From: Sciscionella marina DSM 45152
GTDB taxonomy: Bacteria; Actinomycetota; Actinomycetes; Mycobacteriales; Pseudonocardiaceae
Assembly (NCBI RefSeq): GCF_000379465.1
Contig: NZ_KB905458.1
Location: forward strand, 1 to 64,000
DNA length: 64,000 bases
Direction of reading: 5' to 3'
Shown: positions 24,577 through 33,764 of the stretch, piece by piece
How the letters are laid out: every line of letters starts with the position of its first letter
Position numbering within the stretch: the stretch's first letter is position 1
The notes under the pieces: model-generated
What the model was told of the DNA's origin: nothing
Databases searched by the model: none
Seen by the model: the letters and a program-made list of their open reading frames with translations, nothing else
Made by a program: the position numbers and the translations under genes

Positions 24577-27461
24577 CCGAGCAAGGCGCTCAATTCGGGA
24601 TCGGCGAGCAGGGCTTCGATGCGATGCCGGTCCTCCCAGTGCCCGCTGCACCAGGCGAAGGCACGGGCGAGGCCCCGCTCGCTGTCCTCGGCATGCCCGT
24701 TCGTGCCGTCGAACCACCACGGCACGGCGATCTCCTCGCTGTCGACGGCCACGGTGAGCGGATCGTGCAGTAACACCTCGCCGTCCCCCGCCGGGATCCC
24801 GAGCAGTTCGGCGGCGAGGGTCACGGCGTGCAGTCCGCGCCACGGCACGGCCTCGCCGCCGCCGCGCACCCCGGCTTCGAGTTCCTCGCTCGCCAGCGGC
24901 AGATCGAGCAGCCGGGCCAGCGGTTCGGCGAGCCCGAACCGCACCGGAACGAGTTCGCCGAGCCCGGTCCCGTACCACCACGGCACATCGGCCACCAGCG
25001 CTTCCTCGGCATCGGCGAGCCCGCCGACGGTGCGCACCCGATCCGGTGCGTCCACAGTGGACAGTTCGAAGCGCCCCTCGAGGACGGCGCTGCCCAGTTC
25101 CTCGTGCGCGCGCAGCACCGCGCCCTGACTCGGTTCGTTTCCTTCCTCGGCGAGCGCCTCGAGCAGATCCCTGGCATCCTCGGCGTCCTCCACGTGCAGA
25201 CTCGCCCGCACCCCGGCGGCGCGCAGCACGGTGTCCGGGAGTTCGCCCGGCGGGAGCGGATCGTAGAGACCGGCGAGTTCACCGGCCGCGGCGAGCCGCC
25301 ACCGCCGGGGCGCGCGCCCAGCGAGGCGGGCATAGCGCGCGATCCACCAGCCGGTGTATCCGCCCGGTTCGGCGAGCGCGCGCCAGGTCTCCGGATCTCC
25401 GGCGATGATCGTGAGCGCGGCCGCCCAGGAGTCCTCGGCGACCAGGTCGAGATCGCGGATGCCGTGCACCAGGCGCGGTTCGGTCTCCCACCACTGATCC
25501 TCGTCGGCAAGACCGTGATCCGGCCCGTCCGGCTGTTCATCGGCCACGACCGCGAACCCGTCGAGTACTCCGATCGCGCGCAGTGCCTCGCGCGGATGCC
25601 GTTGCGCGATCCCCTCGGCGAGGATCCCGAGTGCCCTGTCCTGTCCAATCGCCTCGGGATCGAGCACCGGGCGCACCCGGGCATCGGCGAACAGCAGCTC
25701 GTCGGCGCGCCGGGGGCCGCCCTCGGTATCGGTGAGGGCGAGTGCCCCGAGCCAGTCCCGGTCCGCGCCGAGTTCGCCGACCAGCCGGAGCACGACCTCG
25801 GCCAGCCCCGTGGTGTCCAGCCCCGCGGCGGCGTCCTCGGCGCTGCGTTCCACCGCGGCGCGCAGTTCCGCCGAGTCGAGCAGTTCGGCGGGACCGGCCC
25901 GGACCGCACCGAGCCTGGCCAGCAACGGGTGCGCGGCCGCCGGGTGCACGATCGGCAGTTCGAGATCCTCGAGCCCGTCGAGCCCGGCGAGTTCCCCGGT
26001 CGGCAGCAGCACCCCGCGCGGACCGTTGGTGGTCCGCCCGTCGAGCAGCGGGATCGGGAGCGCGCCGAGTTCATCACGATCGGCGCCCGCGTCGACGACC
26101 GCGGCGAGCGCGGCATAGAGCTCGTGCCACCAGTGCGGCTCGCGATCGATACCCAGGCAGCGTTCGACGAGTTCGGCCAGGCCGACGGTGCGTACCCCGA
26201 GCGCGCGCAGTGCCTCGCGGTCTCCTGGTGCTTCGCCGAGGTCGAGCAGCCCGGGGAGAACACTGTTCACCAAGGAGATCAGTGCTCGCGAACGGTGTTC
26301 CAAAACGAGAGCACTGTTTGCGGAAAGTTCCTCCCCGTCCGCGCCGGGCAGCAACGGCTCGGTGCGGAACCGGTCGAGCAGCGCCTCGCGCAACCGGCCG
26401 TCCACCTCGGAGACGGGAAACCCGGGAAGGGGCACGAGCCGCAGACGATGCTCCGGGGCGAACGCGCGCACCAGGTCCGGATAGGCCGCGACGGCCGCGT
26501 CGAACACCTCGTCGCCGGCGCTGCCCGCACGCACCCGCCGCCTGCTCGGCTCCATCGGCACCGTGGCGAGCAACCGCGCGGGAAGAGCCAGCCGTTCATC
26601 GGTCGGGGTCGGGGTGTGCAGCACATCCGGGCCGTGCGCGAGCGGGGCGCCCGCCGCGTCGACCTCCACCGCCCAGGTCACCGCGTACCCCCGGGCCTCC
26701 TCGACACCGAGCCCACCGCGTTCCCGCACCTGTCCTCCGGTCCTGCTGACCGCCCAGCGGGTACCGCCGATCACCAGCCGCCCGTTCTCCTGCCGTTCGG
26801 CGGCGACCCGCTGCCCGTCCACGGTGATCGCGCACAGCGCCGGAAGGGCGAGCAGCAGATCGGGGGCGAGCCGGTGCGCCTGCTCGAGCAGTTCCCCCGC
26901 GTCGATCCCGGAGCTCAGCGGCAGCCGTACCTCGGTGGTGAAGCCCTCGGGGACCGGATCCGAACACGGCCACACCAGTCGCAGCACCGGAACCGCACCC
27001 TCGCGGGCAGCCAGTTCCCCGGCCAGTTCGGGGATCGCGGCGAGTTCGGCCCGGGTGTCTTCGCGGGAGAACCGCACCCCGCCCGTGGCCGAACACACCC
27101 GCGGTTCCGCGCTGATCGCGAGCACCGCGGCGAACCCCACCCCGAAATGCCCGGTGGTCGTGCCTTCGCGTTTGGCCGAGGCGCGCAGCGAGGCGAGCGC
27201 GCGCACCCCTTCGGCGTCCAGCGGGCTCCCGGTATTGGCCGCGCGCAGCTCCCCGTCGACGAGCGCGATCGAGAGCTCGCCACCGTCCTCGTCCGCGGCG
27301 TCGGCGGCGTTCTGCGCGAGCTCGACCAGTACCCGGTCCCGGTAGCCGCCGATGCGCAGGTCTTCCTCGGCGTTCGCGTCCTCGCGGAACCGCGAAGGGG
27401 ATTCGGTCCACGCGCGCAGTACCCGCGCCCGTAGCTCGGCGGTGCCGAACGGATCAGCCAC
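24573..27461 (-). CDS. sacsin N-terminal-like (GHKL) ATPase protein
   Basis: This large 962-aa protein has an N-terminal Hsp90/GHKL-type ATP-binding domain: RVLVELAQNAADAADEDGGELSIAL (N-box, Asn and Asp), LRAANTGSPLD (G1) and GHFGVGFAAVL (G2). The rest is a long, acidic, alanine- and leucine-rich helical region without a recognisable catalytic domain. Homologues with sacsin-like ATPase domains are widespread single-copy proteins in actinobacteria, but their task is not known; chaperone-like activity is a guess. It follows DUF3027 by 18 bp and is probably co-transcribed with it. Confidence 0.85.
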   Translation of the reverse strand: MADPFGTAELRARVLRAWTESPSRFREDANAEEDLRIGGYRDRVLVELAQNAADAADEDGGELSIALVDGELRAANTGSPLDAEGVRALASLRASAKREGTTTGHFGVGFAAVLAISAEPRVCSATGGVRFSREDTRAELAAIPELAGELAAREGAVPVLRLVWPCSDPVPEGFTTEVRLPLSSGIDAGELLEQAHRLAPDLLLALPALCAITVDGQRVAAERQENGRLVIGGTRWAVSRTGGQVRERGGLGVEEARGYAVTWAVEVDAAGAPLAHGPDVLHTPTPTDERLALPARLLATVPMEPSRRRVRAGSAGDEVFDAAVAAYPDLVRAFAPEHRLRLVPLPGFPVSEVDGRLREALLDRFRTEPLLPGADGEELSANSALVLEHRSRALISLVNSVLPGLLDLGEAPGDREALRALGVRTVGLAELVERCLGIDREPHWWHELYAALAAVVDAGADRDELGALPIPLLDGRTTNGPRGVLLPTGELAGLDGLEDLELPIVHPAAAHPLLARLGAVRAGPAELLDSAELRAAVERSAEDAAAGLDTTGLAEVVLRLVGELGADRDWLGALALTDTEGGPRRADELLFADARVRPVLDPEAIGQDRALGILAEGIAQRHPREALRAIGVLDGFAVVADEQPDGPDHGLADEDQWWETEPRLVHGIRDLDLVAEDSWAAALTIIAGDPETWRALAEPGGYTGWWIARYARLAGRAPRRWRLAAAGELAGLYDPLPPGELPDTVLRAAGVRASLHVEDAEDARDLLEALAEEGNEPSQGAVLRAHEELGSAVLEGRFELSTVDAPDRVRTVGGLADAEEALVADVPWWYGTGLGELVPVRFGLAEPLARLLDLPLASEELEAGVRGGGEAVPWRGLHAVTLAAELLGIPAGDGEVLLHDPLTVAVDSEEIAVPWWFDGTNGHAEDSERGLARAFAWCSGHWEDRHRIEALLADPELSALLG

Positions 27462-27479
27462 CGAACACTCGCGGCGGCA

Positions 27480-28232
27480 TCAGCGCTGTTCCACGTCGAA
27501 ATTCGTGTCGTCGTAAACCATCTCGGTGACCGGCACCGCGGGCCGGGTGTCCACCTCGGCCTCGGAATGCGCGCCACAGCCGTATTCCACGTGCACGACC
27601 CGGCCGTCCGCGGGCGCGATCTCGTTGCCGCACACCCCGAAAGCCGCGCGCAGTGATCCGTCCAGCTGCAGGTAGAAGCCGCAGGTGCCGCACCGGGCTG
27701 GGGCGCTGCGGGCCATATCGCTTCGCGGGCCGAACTCGCCGCCGCGCCAGCGCTTGGCGGTGCGCAGCCGTCCGGCGCGGGACATCACCCGCTTGCGGCC
27801 GAGCCCGAGCTCCATCGCGAGCCGCTCGATGCCCGGGTCATCGGATTCGAGGTAGGCGGGAACGAGGCGGTCGTCGTCCTCCTGAGGCGGCATCAAGTCG
27901 CCGACTCCGAGGTCACCGGCGCGGATGCGGTCCTGCCAGGGCACCCAGTCCGGCCCGGTGAGCGCGTCCGGCCCGGGAAGAAGTACGACCTCGCTGACCG
28001 TGACCGGGGTCTCCGGGCCGGCGCTCGCCAGGGTGACCGCCCAGCGCCAGCCGCGGTACCCTTCGATCCGCGAGGCGAACAGGTGGGTCAGCGCCCCGTG
28101 TTCGGACTGCGCCCCGAGGTAGTCCCCGACACGCTCGGCACCGGCGTCGGTCTCGGCCGCGTGCCTGGCGATCTCCATCGCCGCACGCAGCCGCACGTCC
28201 TCGCTGTCTTGCTCGGTCATCGCCATGGTCAT
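27480..28232 (-). CDS. DUF3027 protein
   Basis: The protein (250 aa) is cytoplasmic and acidic. A segment LGAQSEHGALTHLFASRIEGYRGWRWAVTLA is followed by WVPWQDRIRAGDLGVGDLMPP, and a CGTCGFYLQLDG cysteine pair near residue 190 plus further cysteines could bind zinc. This matches the actinobacterial DUF3027 family (M. tuberculosis Rv0883c). Function is unknown. The start is one of three in-frame ATGs at 28232, 28226 or 28220. It is divergent from the MFS gene at 28339. Confidence 0.85.
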   Translation of the reverse strand: MTMAMTEQDSEDVRLRAAMEIARHAAETDAGAERVGDYLGAQSEHGALTHLFASRIEGYRGWRWAVTLASAGPETPVTVSEVVLLPGPDALTGPDWVPWQDRIRAGDLGVGDLMPPQEDDDRLVPAYLESDDPGIERLAMELGLGRKRVMSRAGRLRTAKRWRGGEFGPRSDMARSAPARCGTCGFYLQLDGSLRAAFGVCGNEIAPADGRVVHVEYGCGAHSEAEVDTRPAVPVTEMVYDDTNFDVEQR

Positions 28233-28338
28233 AGTCGCCGCAGAATCATAGTCGTCGTACTGCCTCCGCCGTGTGGTTCTCCCAATTAAACATTGTGCCC
28301 CACGACCATCCACGGCGAACCTGCGGCAGGATGGAAGG

Positions 28339-30138
28339 GTGGACAATACCAACACTCCCGGTGATCCGAACCGCCCGCGCGCGGGGTGGAATGCCGGCGC
28401 ACGTCCACGCAAGGCGGCACGGCGCCAGGAACGGCGAGGTCAGGGCGATCCGACCCGGCGAACCCCGCCACCCGAGCAGCCCACCCAGCGCAGGCAGCCA
28501 CCGCCCCGGCCTTCGGGCCACGAGCACGCCCCGCGCAACCAGCCACCGCCGTGGTCGCAGGAACGCACCCAGCGAACCCCGCCCCCGCGCCAAGAACACC
28601 CGCGTCAGGAACACCCCCGCCAGGAACACCCTCGTCAGGATCCGCGGCAGGAGCACCCGACCGAGCACGTCGACCGCGAGGAACCGCGGCGCGGCGCGGC
28701 CTCGGACGGACCGGCCCCGCCGGACAAGATCAGCGTCGCGCGGGTCGCCGCCTGGCGGGCGCGCCAGGGTGTGCACCTGTTCAAGAAGGCGACCGAGGCC
28801 GATGGGGCGGGCGAGTCCGGACTCTCCCAGCTGACCTACGCGTACATGTTCTCCTACGGGTCCACCGCTGCGCTCTCGGTCGCGCTGGCGAACACCCTGT
28901 TCTTCGCCGCGGCCAACGCGGAGAGCAAGACGAAGGTCTTCCTCTACCTGCTCATCACCATCGCCCCGTTCGCGCTCGTCGCCCCGGTGATCGGCCCGCT
29001 GCTGGACCGGATCCGCAGGGGCAGGCGGATCGCGATGGCCGCTTCCTGTGCGGGACAGGCGATCTGCGCGGTGATCATCGCGCTGAACTACAACTCCTGG
29101 GTGCTCTATCCGGCCGCGCTCGCCTTCATGGTGCTGGACAAGTCGTTCACCGTGCTCAAGGCCGCCGTGACGCCACGGGTGCTGCCGTCCTCGAGCACCC
29201 TGGTGACCACGAACGCGCGGCTGACCACCTTCGGGCTGATCGCCAGCGGCGCCTTCGGCGCGGTCGCCGCCGGGCTGGCCTACATCTCCAGTTCGCAGGG
29301 CGCGCTGGTGTTCTGCGCGCTGATCGCGGTGGCCGACGCGGTGCTGTGCATGCGCATCCCGTCCTGGGTGGAGGACACCAAGGACGAGGTGCCTGCCTCA
29401 CTCACCGCGACCATGGAGATCCCGCGGGACGTCGGAACCGGCAAGCGCAAGGGCCGCAAGCCGCGCCAGTCGATGGGCCGCAACGTGGTGCTCGCGTTGT
29501 GGGCGAACGCCACGATCAAACTGCTCACCGGGTTCATGGTGCTGTTCGGCGCGTTCGTGGTGAAGGCCGAGACGGTCGGTTCACCGTTCCAGCAGATGCT
29601 GCTGCTCGCCCTGGTCGCCGGTTCCGCGGGAGCCGGTTCCTTCGTGGGCAACGCCATCGGCGCGCGCATCCCGTTGCGCAAACCCGATCAGATCCTGGTC
29701 GTCGGCGTCTGCGCCTCGCTCGCCGCGACCGTGGTGGCCGCGCTGCTCGCCGGGGTGTTCACCGCGGCCATCGTGGGGCTCATCGGTGGCGCCGCGAGCG
29801 CGATGGTCAAGATCTGCCTCGATTCGGTGATCCAGAGCGATCTTCCGGAGCGTTCCCGGGCCTCCGCCTTCGGCCGCTCGGAGACCGTGGTGCAGCTGGC
29901 CTGGGTGATCGGCGGCGCGATCGGGGTACTGCTGCCCGCGAAGTTCTGGCTCGGGTTCACGGTGATCTCGGTGCTGCTCGCGATCGGGCTCGCCCAGGTG
30001 CTGCTGACCCGCCAAGGCCGCAGTCTCATTCCCGGAGTCGGTGGGGACCGCCCGGTCCGCCCGGAAAAGGTGGACGATTCGCCCCTGCCGAAGCGGCAGC
30101 GCACACCGACGCGGACCATGCCGACCGAGCGGTTGTAG
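28339..30138 (+). CDS. MFS-type membrane protein with proline/histidine-rich N-terminus
   Basis: A ~140-residue hydrophilic, arginine/proline-rich N-terminal tail precedes a twelve-helix MFS-like domain. The tail contains a tandem pentapeptide RQEHP (four exact units and one shortened RQDP, about 28606-28655). The GTG at 28339 (GGATGGAAG before it) is the likely start, giving 599 aa. The architecture resembles M. tuberculosis Rv0876c, whose substrate is not established. A basic C-terminal tail follows the last helix. It is divergent from DUF3027 and is followed 10 bp later by a lipoprotein gene. Confidence 0.8.
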   Translation: MDNTNTPGDPNRPRAGWNAGARPRKAARRQERRGQGDPTRRTPPPEQPTQRRQPPPRPSGHEHAPRNQPPPWSQERTQRTPPPRQEHPRQEHPRQEHPRQDPRQEHPTEHVDREEPRRGAASDGPAPPDKISVARVAAWRARQGVHLFKKATEADGAGESGLSQLTYAYMFSYGSTAALSVALANTLFFAAANAESKTKVFLYLLITIAPFALVAPVIGPLLDRIRRGRRIAMAASCAGQAICAVIIALNYNSWVLYPAALAFMVLDKSFTVLKAAVTPRVLPSSSTLVTTNARLTTFGLIASGAFGAVAAGLAYISSSQGALVFCALIAVADAVLCMRIPSWVEDTKDEVPASLTATMEIPRDVGTGKRKGRKPRQSMGRNVVLALWANATIKLLTGFMVLFGAFVVKAETVGSPFQQMLLLALVAGSAGAGSFVGNAIGARIPLRKPDQILVVGVCASLAATVVAALLAGVFTAAIVGLIGGAASAMVKICLDSVIQSDLPERSRASAFGRSETVVQLAWVIGGAIGVLLPAKFWLGFTVISVLLAIGLAQVLLTRQGRSLIPGVGGDRPVRPEKVDDSPLPKRQRTPTRTMPTERL

Positions 30139-30148
30139 CCTCGGGCCC

Positions 30149-30661
30149 GTGCGCCGATACCTCCTGCCCGTCATCCTCGGTTCCCTGCTGCTGCTCACCG
30201 CCTGCTCTGCGCCGAAGCCGGGCGTGAGCGCGTTCACCGACGGGGACTCGGTGCGCATGGAGCCGCTGCAGTACTGCGATGTGCAGGGCACCAAATGCAC
30301 ACAGGACGGCAGCGCCGTGGGCAGGCTCGAGGCGGTGCCCGGGAAACCGGTGCAGATCTCGGTGGACGGGGAGATCTCCGACGCGCCGTGGCGGGTGGAG
30401 TACCGGATGCTCGACGATGCGGGCAACCTCTCCGCCGCGTGCTCTCCGCTGTACCTGCCCGGACAGCAGTTCAGCTACACCGTGCGGCCACCGCAGGGCC
30501 AGCGGCTGCAGCTGATCAATGTCTACCAGCTGGGTGGCCGGGTCACCGTGGGCCCGGGCGGCGTCGAATTCGGGGTACGCGGCACCTGGACCGCGCTGAC
30601 CGCTCCCGGCGCGCAGCTGCCGAAACCCGGCGAAGCGCTGTGCCCCAACGCAAGTTCGTGA
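30149..30661 (+). CDS. DUF2771-like lipoprotein
   Basis: This 170-aa exported protein has a lipoprotein signal (RRYLLPVILGSLLLLTAC, lipobox LLTAC, Cys about residue 19). The mature part is beta-rich with four cysteines (YCDVQGTKC, SAACSP, ALCPN). It looks like the DUF2771 family found next to this MFS gene in relatives. Function is unknown; a partner role for the upstream transporter is a guess from adjacency. GTG 30149 is the only start that leaves a proper signal. Confidence 0.75.
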   Translation: MRRYLLPVILGSLLLLTACSAPKPGVSAFTDGDSVRMEPLQYCDVQGTKCTQDGSAVGRLEAVPGKPVQISVDGEISDAPWRVEYRMLDDAGNLSAACSPLYLPGQQFSYTVRPPQGQRLQLINVYQLGGRVTVGPGGVEFGVRGTWTALTAPGAQLPKPGEALCPNASS

Positions 30662-30742
30662 GCGGCGTAGCAGACGCATTTTCACCACCCACGCTACCGG
30701 CGCCGCCGCTACCCACCAAGCAATCCGACCCGAGACACCCTG

Positions 30743-31138
30743 CTACGGGTCGAGGTCCTTGGCGACGGCGCGCAGCACATCGGCGATGCGCGTGGTGTGT
30801 TTGCGGTCCGGGTAGCGGCCCTTGCGCAGCTCCGGCTGCACCCGCGCCTCGAGCAGCTTGATCATGTCGTCGATCATGCCGTGCAGTTCCTCGGCGGGGC
30901 GCCTGCGCGCCTCGGCGACCGAGGGCGGCGGATCGAGCAGCCGGATGGAAAGCGCTTGCGGCCCCCGGCGCCCATCGGCGACCCCGAACTCGATGCGCTG
31001 GCCGGTCTTCAGCGTGGCAACCCCGGCGGGAAGCGCGGATTTGCGGATGTAGACATCCTCGCCACCCTCCGCGGTGACGAATCCGAAGCCCTTCTCCGAA
31101 TCGAACCACTTGACCTTGCCGCTCGGCACAGCCCTCAC
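30743..31138 (-). CDS. cold-shock-domain protein with C-terminal extension
   Basis: Residues 1-65 form a cold-shock domain with RNP1-like [21 protein letters not shown] and the opening [14 protein letters not shown]. It binds single-stranded RNA or DNA. Unlike the usual 67-aa Csp, it continues for a further ~65 residues of charged helix ([41 protein letters not shown]). This resembles the longer CspB-type protein of M. tuberculosis (Rv0871). The start may be GTG 31138 or GTG 31129. Confidence 0.88.
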   Translation of the reverse strand: MRAVPSGKVKWFDSEKGFGFVTAEGGEDVYIRKSALPAGVATLKTGQRIEFGVADGRRGPQALSIRLLDPPPSVAEARRRPAEELHGMIDDMIKLLEARVQPELRKGRYPDRKHTTRIADVLRAVAKDLDP

Positions 31139-31276
31139 CTATCTCGTCGACCCCTCGGCGGACCTCCCGCCGACACTGATTACGCGCCCCGCCGAGTCCC
31201 TGTGGCGCTCGACGAAGGCGCGTAAGCTACAACACTACCTGCAGGCTTCTGCGGGGCAACACTCTAGGCTGGTCCC

Positions 31277-31504
31277 ATGCGCGAACGCGAGGGAAAATCC
31301 CCACTCATCAACACCGGGCTCGTGATCTTCGCTCTCGGGCTCCTCGCGGTGGTCGTCGTGTTCTCCATGTTCGCCTCCGGCATGAGCAACCTGCCGCTGT
31401 GGCTGATGATCTGCGCGGGCCTGCTCACCCCGGTGGGACTGGTGATCGGACTGGTCGGGCTGGTGCGCCAGCACAAGAGGTTCGCGCACACCTCGACCGA
31501 ATAG
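31277..31504 (+). CDS. small two-helix membrane protein
   Basis: The 75-aa protein has two hydrophobic helices (NTGLVIFALGLLAVVVVFSMFA and PLWLMICAGLLTPVGLVIGLVGLV) with charged ends. Codon use fits its neighbours and the ATG is well placed, so it is probably real. No family name is certain and no function can be given. It is divergent from the cold-shock gene. Confidence 0.65.
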   Translation: MREREGKSPLINTGLVIFALGLLAVVVVFSMFASGMSNLPLWLMICAGLLTPVGLVIGLVGLVRQHKRFAHTSTE

Positions 31505-31574
31505 CCGTCATCCTTCCGGCGGCGTAGCCGCCCACTCGGCCCGCACCGCCGACCACACCCGTCGAGCGAACAAC

Positions 31575-32420
31575 TCAGCCGTTGCGCATGGCTTCCTGGT
31601 ACTTGGGGAAGAGATAGTCCAGATAGGCCTTGAACACCTCGGACGTGCCCGAGGCCGAATTCGGCAGGTCCGCCTGGGACAACTGCCACAGCAGCTCGCC
31701 ACCGGTCCGTCCCGCGTCGATATTGGTGGTGTCGGTCGCCCAGTCGAAGAAGTTCTGCCGCTGCTCGGCCTTGCCGGGACCGGCGAGCGGACCCGATGCG
31801 GAGAGGCTGTCCAGGAAGGCCGGGCGGTTGCGCACCACGAAGCGGTATATGTCGGTGAGCGTGTAGAACCGTTGCTCGGCCGCGTTCGGCAGTTCACCAC
31901 GCTGCTTGGCGAGCTTGTCCCCGTATTCGGTCGAGGCCTGCTCGGCGGTGCTCCACGCTTTGTCATGCGCCGAACGCGCGTCCAGTTCCCCGCTGCCCAC
32001 CCCGGTGATGAACCGCGCCCACAGTGGCACGCCGGGATTGCCCCCGGTGTTCTCGCTGCGCCCGGTCGCGATGCCGAGGCCGCGTTCGACTCCCTCGAGG
32101 ATGCCCGCGTCGGTCAGCGAGACCCAGGTCCCGCGCGCGCCCGCGCCGTGGTTGCGGAAGGCCATGATGATGCCCTCGATATTGCGCCACTGCTTCGCAT
32201 CGTGTCCCGGCATCGCCTCGGCGGCCGGGCCCGCCTCCATGGCGCGCACGAAGTCCAATCGGTCCGGCATGCTCATCCGGTCGATCGTCGCGATATCGCA
32301 GTCGAGGGTGCGGGCACAGCTCTCCGGGCCCGGCGCGCTCTCGGCCGCGGCCAGTGCGGGGAACGCGGAGACGAGCAGACCGAGCACCCCGGGCAGGACG
32401 ACCAACCGCAGACGGCGCAT
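31575..32420 (-). CDS. secreted protein of unknown function
   Basis: This 281-aa protein has a clear signal peptide (RRLRLVVLPGVLGLLVSAFPALAAAESA, cleavage about residue 27) and a mature helical domain with two early cysteines (SCARTLDC) likely to form a disulfide. Segments such as DRMSMPDRLDFVRAMEAG and KAYLDYLFPKYQEAMRNG look conserved in style, but I do not recognise the family. It stands alone between the small membrane gene and a HAD gene. Confidence 0.7.
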   Translation of the reverse strand: MRRLRLVVLPGVLGLLVSAFPALAAAESAPGPESCARTLDCDIATIDRMSMPDRLDFVRAMEAGPAAEAMPGHDAKQWRNIEGIIMAFRNHGAGARGTWVSLTDAGILEGVERGLGIATGRSENTGGNPGVPLWARFITGVGSGELDARSAHDKAWSTAEQASTEYGDKLAKQRGELPNAAEQRFYTLTDIYRFVVRNRPAFLDSLSASGPLAGPGKAEQRQNFFDWATDTTNIDAGRTGGELLWQLSQADLPNSASGTSEVFKAYLDYLFPKYQEAMRNG

Positions 32421-32482
32421 GATTCCTCCAACAACGTTGTTGACGAGCGGTCAACAAGCCAACGAAGCAGTATGACGAGTGG

Positions 32483-33088
32483 TTACGCGCGTTCACCCGC
32501 GAACCAGGCGGGGAACTCGGTGAGTGAGTCGAGCACGACCGACGCCCCGGCGGCGTACAGGTCCTCCGCCGAGCACGGACCGGTGGCCACCCCGACGCCA
32601 GTGACCCCGGCAGCGGCGGCGCCGTGCATATCGCCGATGTGGTCGCCGACGTAAAGCTCGGCGCCGAACTCTTCGATGGCCAGCCCCTTGCCGTCGCCGA
32701 ACACATCACCGACGACCGCGTCCACCGGCCAGCCGAGCGCGGTGATGTGCAGTTTCGCGTTAGCGGTGGCTTTCCCGGTCACCACGATCACCCGGCCACC
32801 CGCGGAGCGCACCGTCTCGATCGCCGCAGCCGCACCCGGCATCGGCTGCGCCTGGGGCACGATCGCCGGATAGCGCTGCCGGTACCGCCCGGCGATCAGG
32901 GCGATCTCCTCCTCGGTGAACCCCGCACCGGCGAGCCGGGTCTCGAGCGGCGGGCCGAGCGCGGCGGCCATATCCGCCCCGTCGACACCGAGCCCGGTCT
33001 CCGCGGCGATCTCGTCGATCAGCGCGGCGATCGGCACCCGCGCATCGATCAGCGTCATGTCCAGGTCGAATCCCACATTGCGCGGCAC
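32483..33088 (-). CDS. HAD-superfamily phosphatase
   Basis: The protein (201 aa) has motif I VGFDLDMTLID (DLDMT), motif II VVTGKA, and the Mg site ELYVGDHIGDMHGAAAAGV. It belongs to the phosphoglycolate-phosphatase-like branch; the substrate is unknown. It is divergent from the TetR/R2lox operon and its start is 16 bp from the first operator of that regulator, so it may be co-regulated. Confidence 0.88.
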   Translation of the reverse strand: MPRNVGFDLDMTLIDARVPIAALIDEIAAETGLGVDGADMAAALGPPLETRLAGAGFTEEEIALIAGRYRQRYPAIVPQAQPMPGAAAAIETVRSAGGRVIVVTGKATANAKLHITALGWPVDAVVGDVFGDGKGLAIEEFGAELYVGDHIGDMHGAAAAGVTGVGVATGPCSAEDLYAAGASVVLDSLTEFPAWFAGERA

Positions 33089-33104
33089 AACCGCACCCTA
33101 TCGG

Positions 33105-33159
33105 TTGACATAATCGGTTCACTTGTCGATTTTGTTGACATATATTGGCTTGCTGTCAA
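33105..33159. promoter_or_regulatory. tandem operators TTGACA-N13-TGTCRA upstream of tetR-R2lox
   Basis: Two imperfect palindromes of the same design stand 30 bp apart: TTGACA-N13-TGTCGA (33105-33129) and TTGACA-N13-TGTCAA (33135-33159). Their inner bases also agree (ATA after TTGACA and GG in the spacer), which suggests duplication of one site. They lie just upstream of the tetR start and are its likely targets. TTGACA may double as a -35 element. Confidence 0.7.
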
Positions 33160-33168
33160 GATAAGTGC

Positions 33169-33759
33169 ATGTCCAGTTTCACCGAACGGACCCGGCTCTC
33201 GCTGCGCGAGGAACTGCTCGAGGCAGCGACCCGGTTGCTTCCCGAACAGGGCTTCGCCCGGCTGCGAATGGCCGATGTGGCGAACGTCGTCGGGGTCTCC
33301 AGGCAGACGGTCTACAACGAGTTCGGGAACAAGGAGGCGCTCGTGGCCGCGGCCGCGCTGCGCACCGAGTCCGGGCTGCTCGCCGAGGTCGACGAGCGGG
33401 CGCGGGCGAAGGGCACGGCACTCGATGGCCTACGGGACAGCCTCGAGTGGACCATCGAGCACGCGCGGGAGAACCCGCTCGTCGCGGCGGCACTCGGCGC
33501 GGGCGCGGCGGCGGACCTGTTGCCGTTCCTGACCGGAGCCAAGAGCGAGCCACTGCTGCATTCGGCGGCCGCGGTGTTCGCGAACTTCTTCGCCGAGGAG
33601 ACCTCGCTCCCCATGGAAAAAGGCAGAATTCTCGCCGAACAATTGTTCCGGCTGGCCGTCAGCCATATCGCGATGCCGACCGCGACACCCGAGGAAGCGG
33701 CCAGGAATATCACGGAATTGGTATCCCCTCATTTGGTATCCGCATCCGAAGAAAGGTAA
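33169..33759 (+). CDS. TetR-family regulator of the R2lox operon
   Basis: This 196-aa protein has an HTH at about residues 10-55 ([50 protein letters not shown]) and a helical ligand-binding part. It precedes the R2lox gene with a TAATG junction. The same order (TetR then R2-like oxidase) occurs in M. tuberculosis as Rv0232-Rv0233. ATG 33169 follows directly on the operators. Confidence 0.92.
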   Translation: MSSFTERTRLSLREELLEAATRLLPEQGFARLRMADVANVVGVSRQTVYNEFGNKEALVAAAALRTESGLLAEVDERARAKGTALDGLRDSLEWTIEHARENPLVAAALGAGAAADLLPFLTGAKSEPLLHSAAAVFANFFAEETSLPMEKGRILAEQLFRLAVSHIAMPTATPEEAARNITELVSPHLVSASEER

Positions 33760-33764
33760 TGATC

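Noticed and set aside
24828-27434. 868-codon plus-strand open frame opposite the sacsin-like gene
   Set aside because: Same antisense artefact as above. The minus-strand frame has clear ATPase motifs and ribosome-site context.
28590-28660. Short tandem repeats resembling a CRISPR or minisatellite
   Set aside because: They are in-frame 15-bp units encoding RQEHP inside the N-terminal tail of an MFS protein. There are no spacers of CRISPR type and no cas genes.
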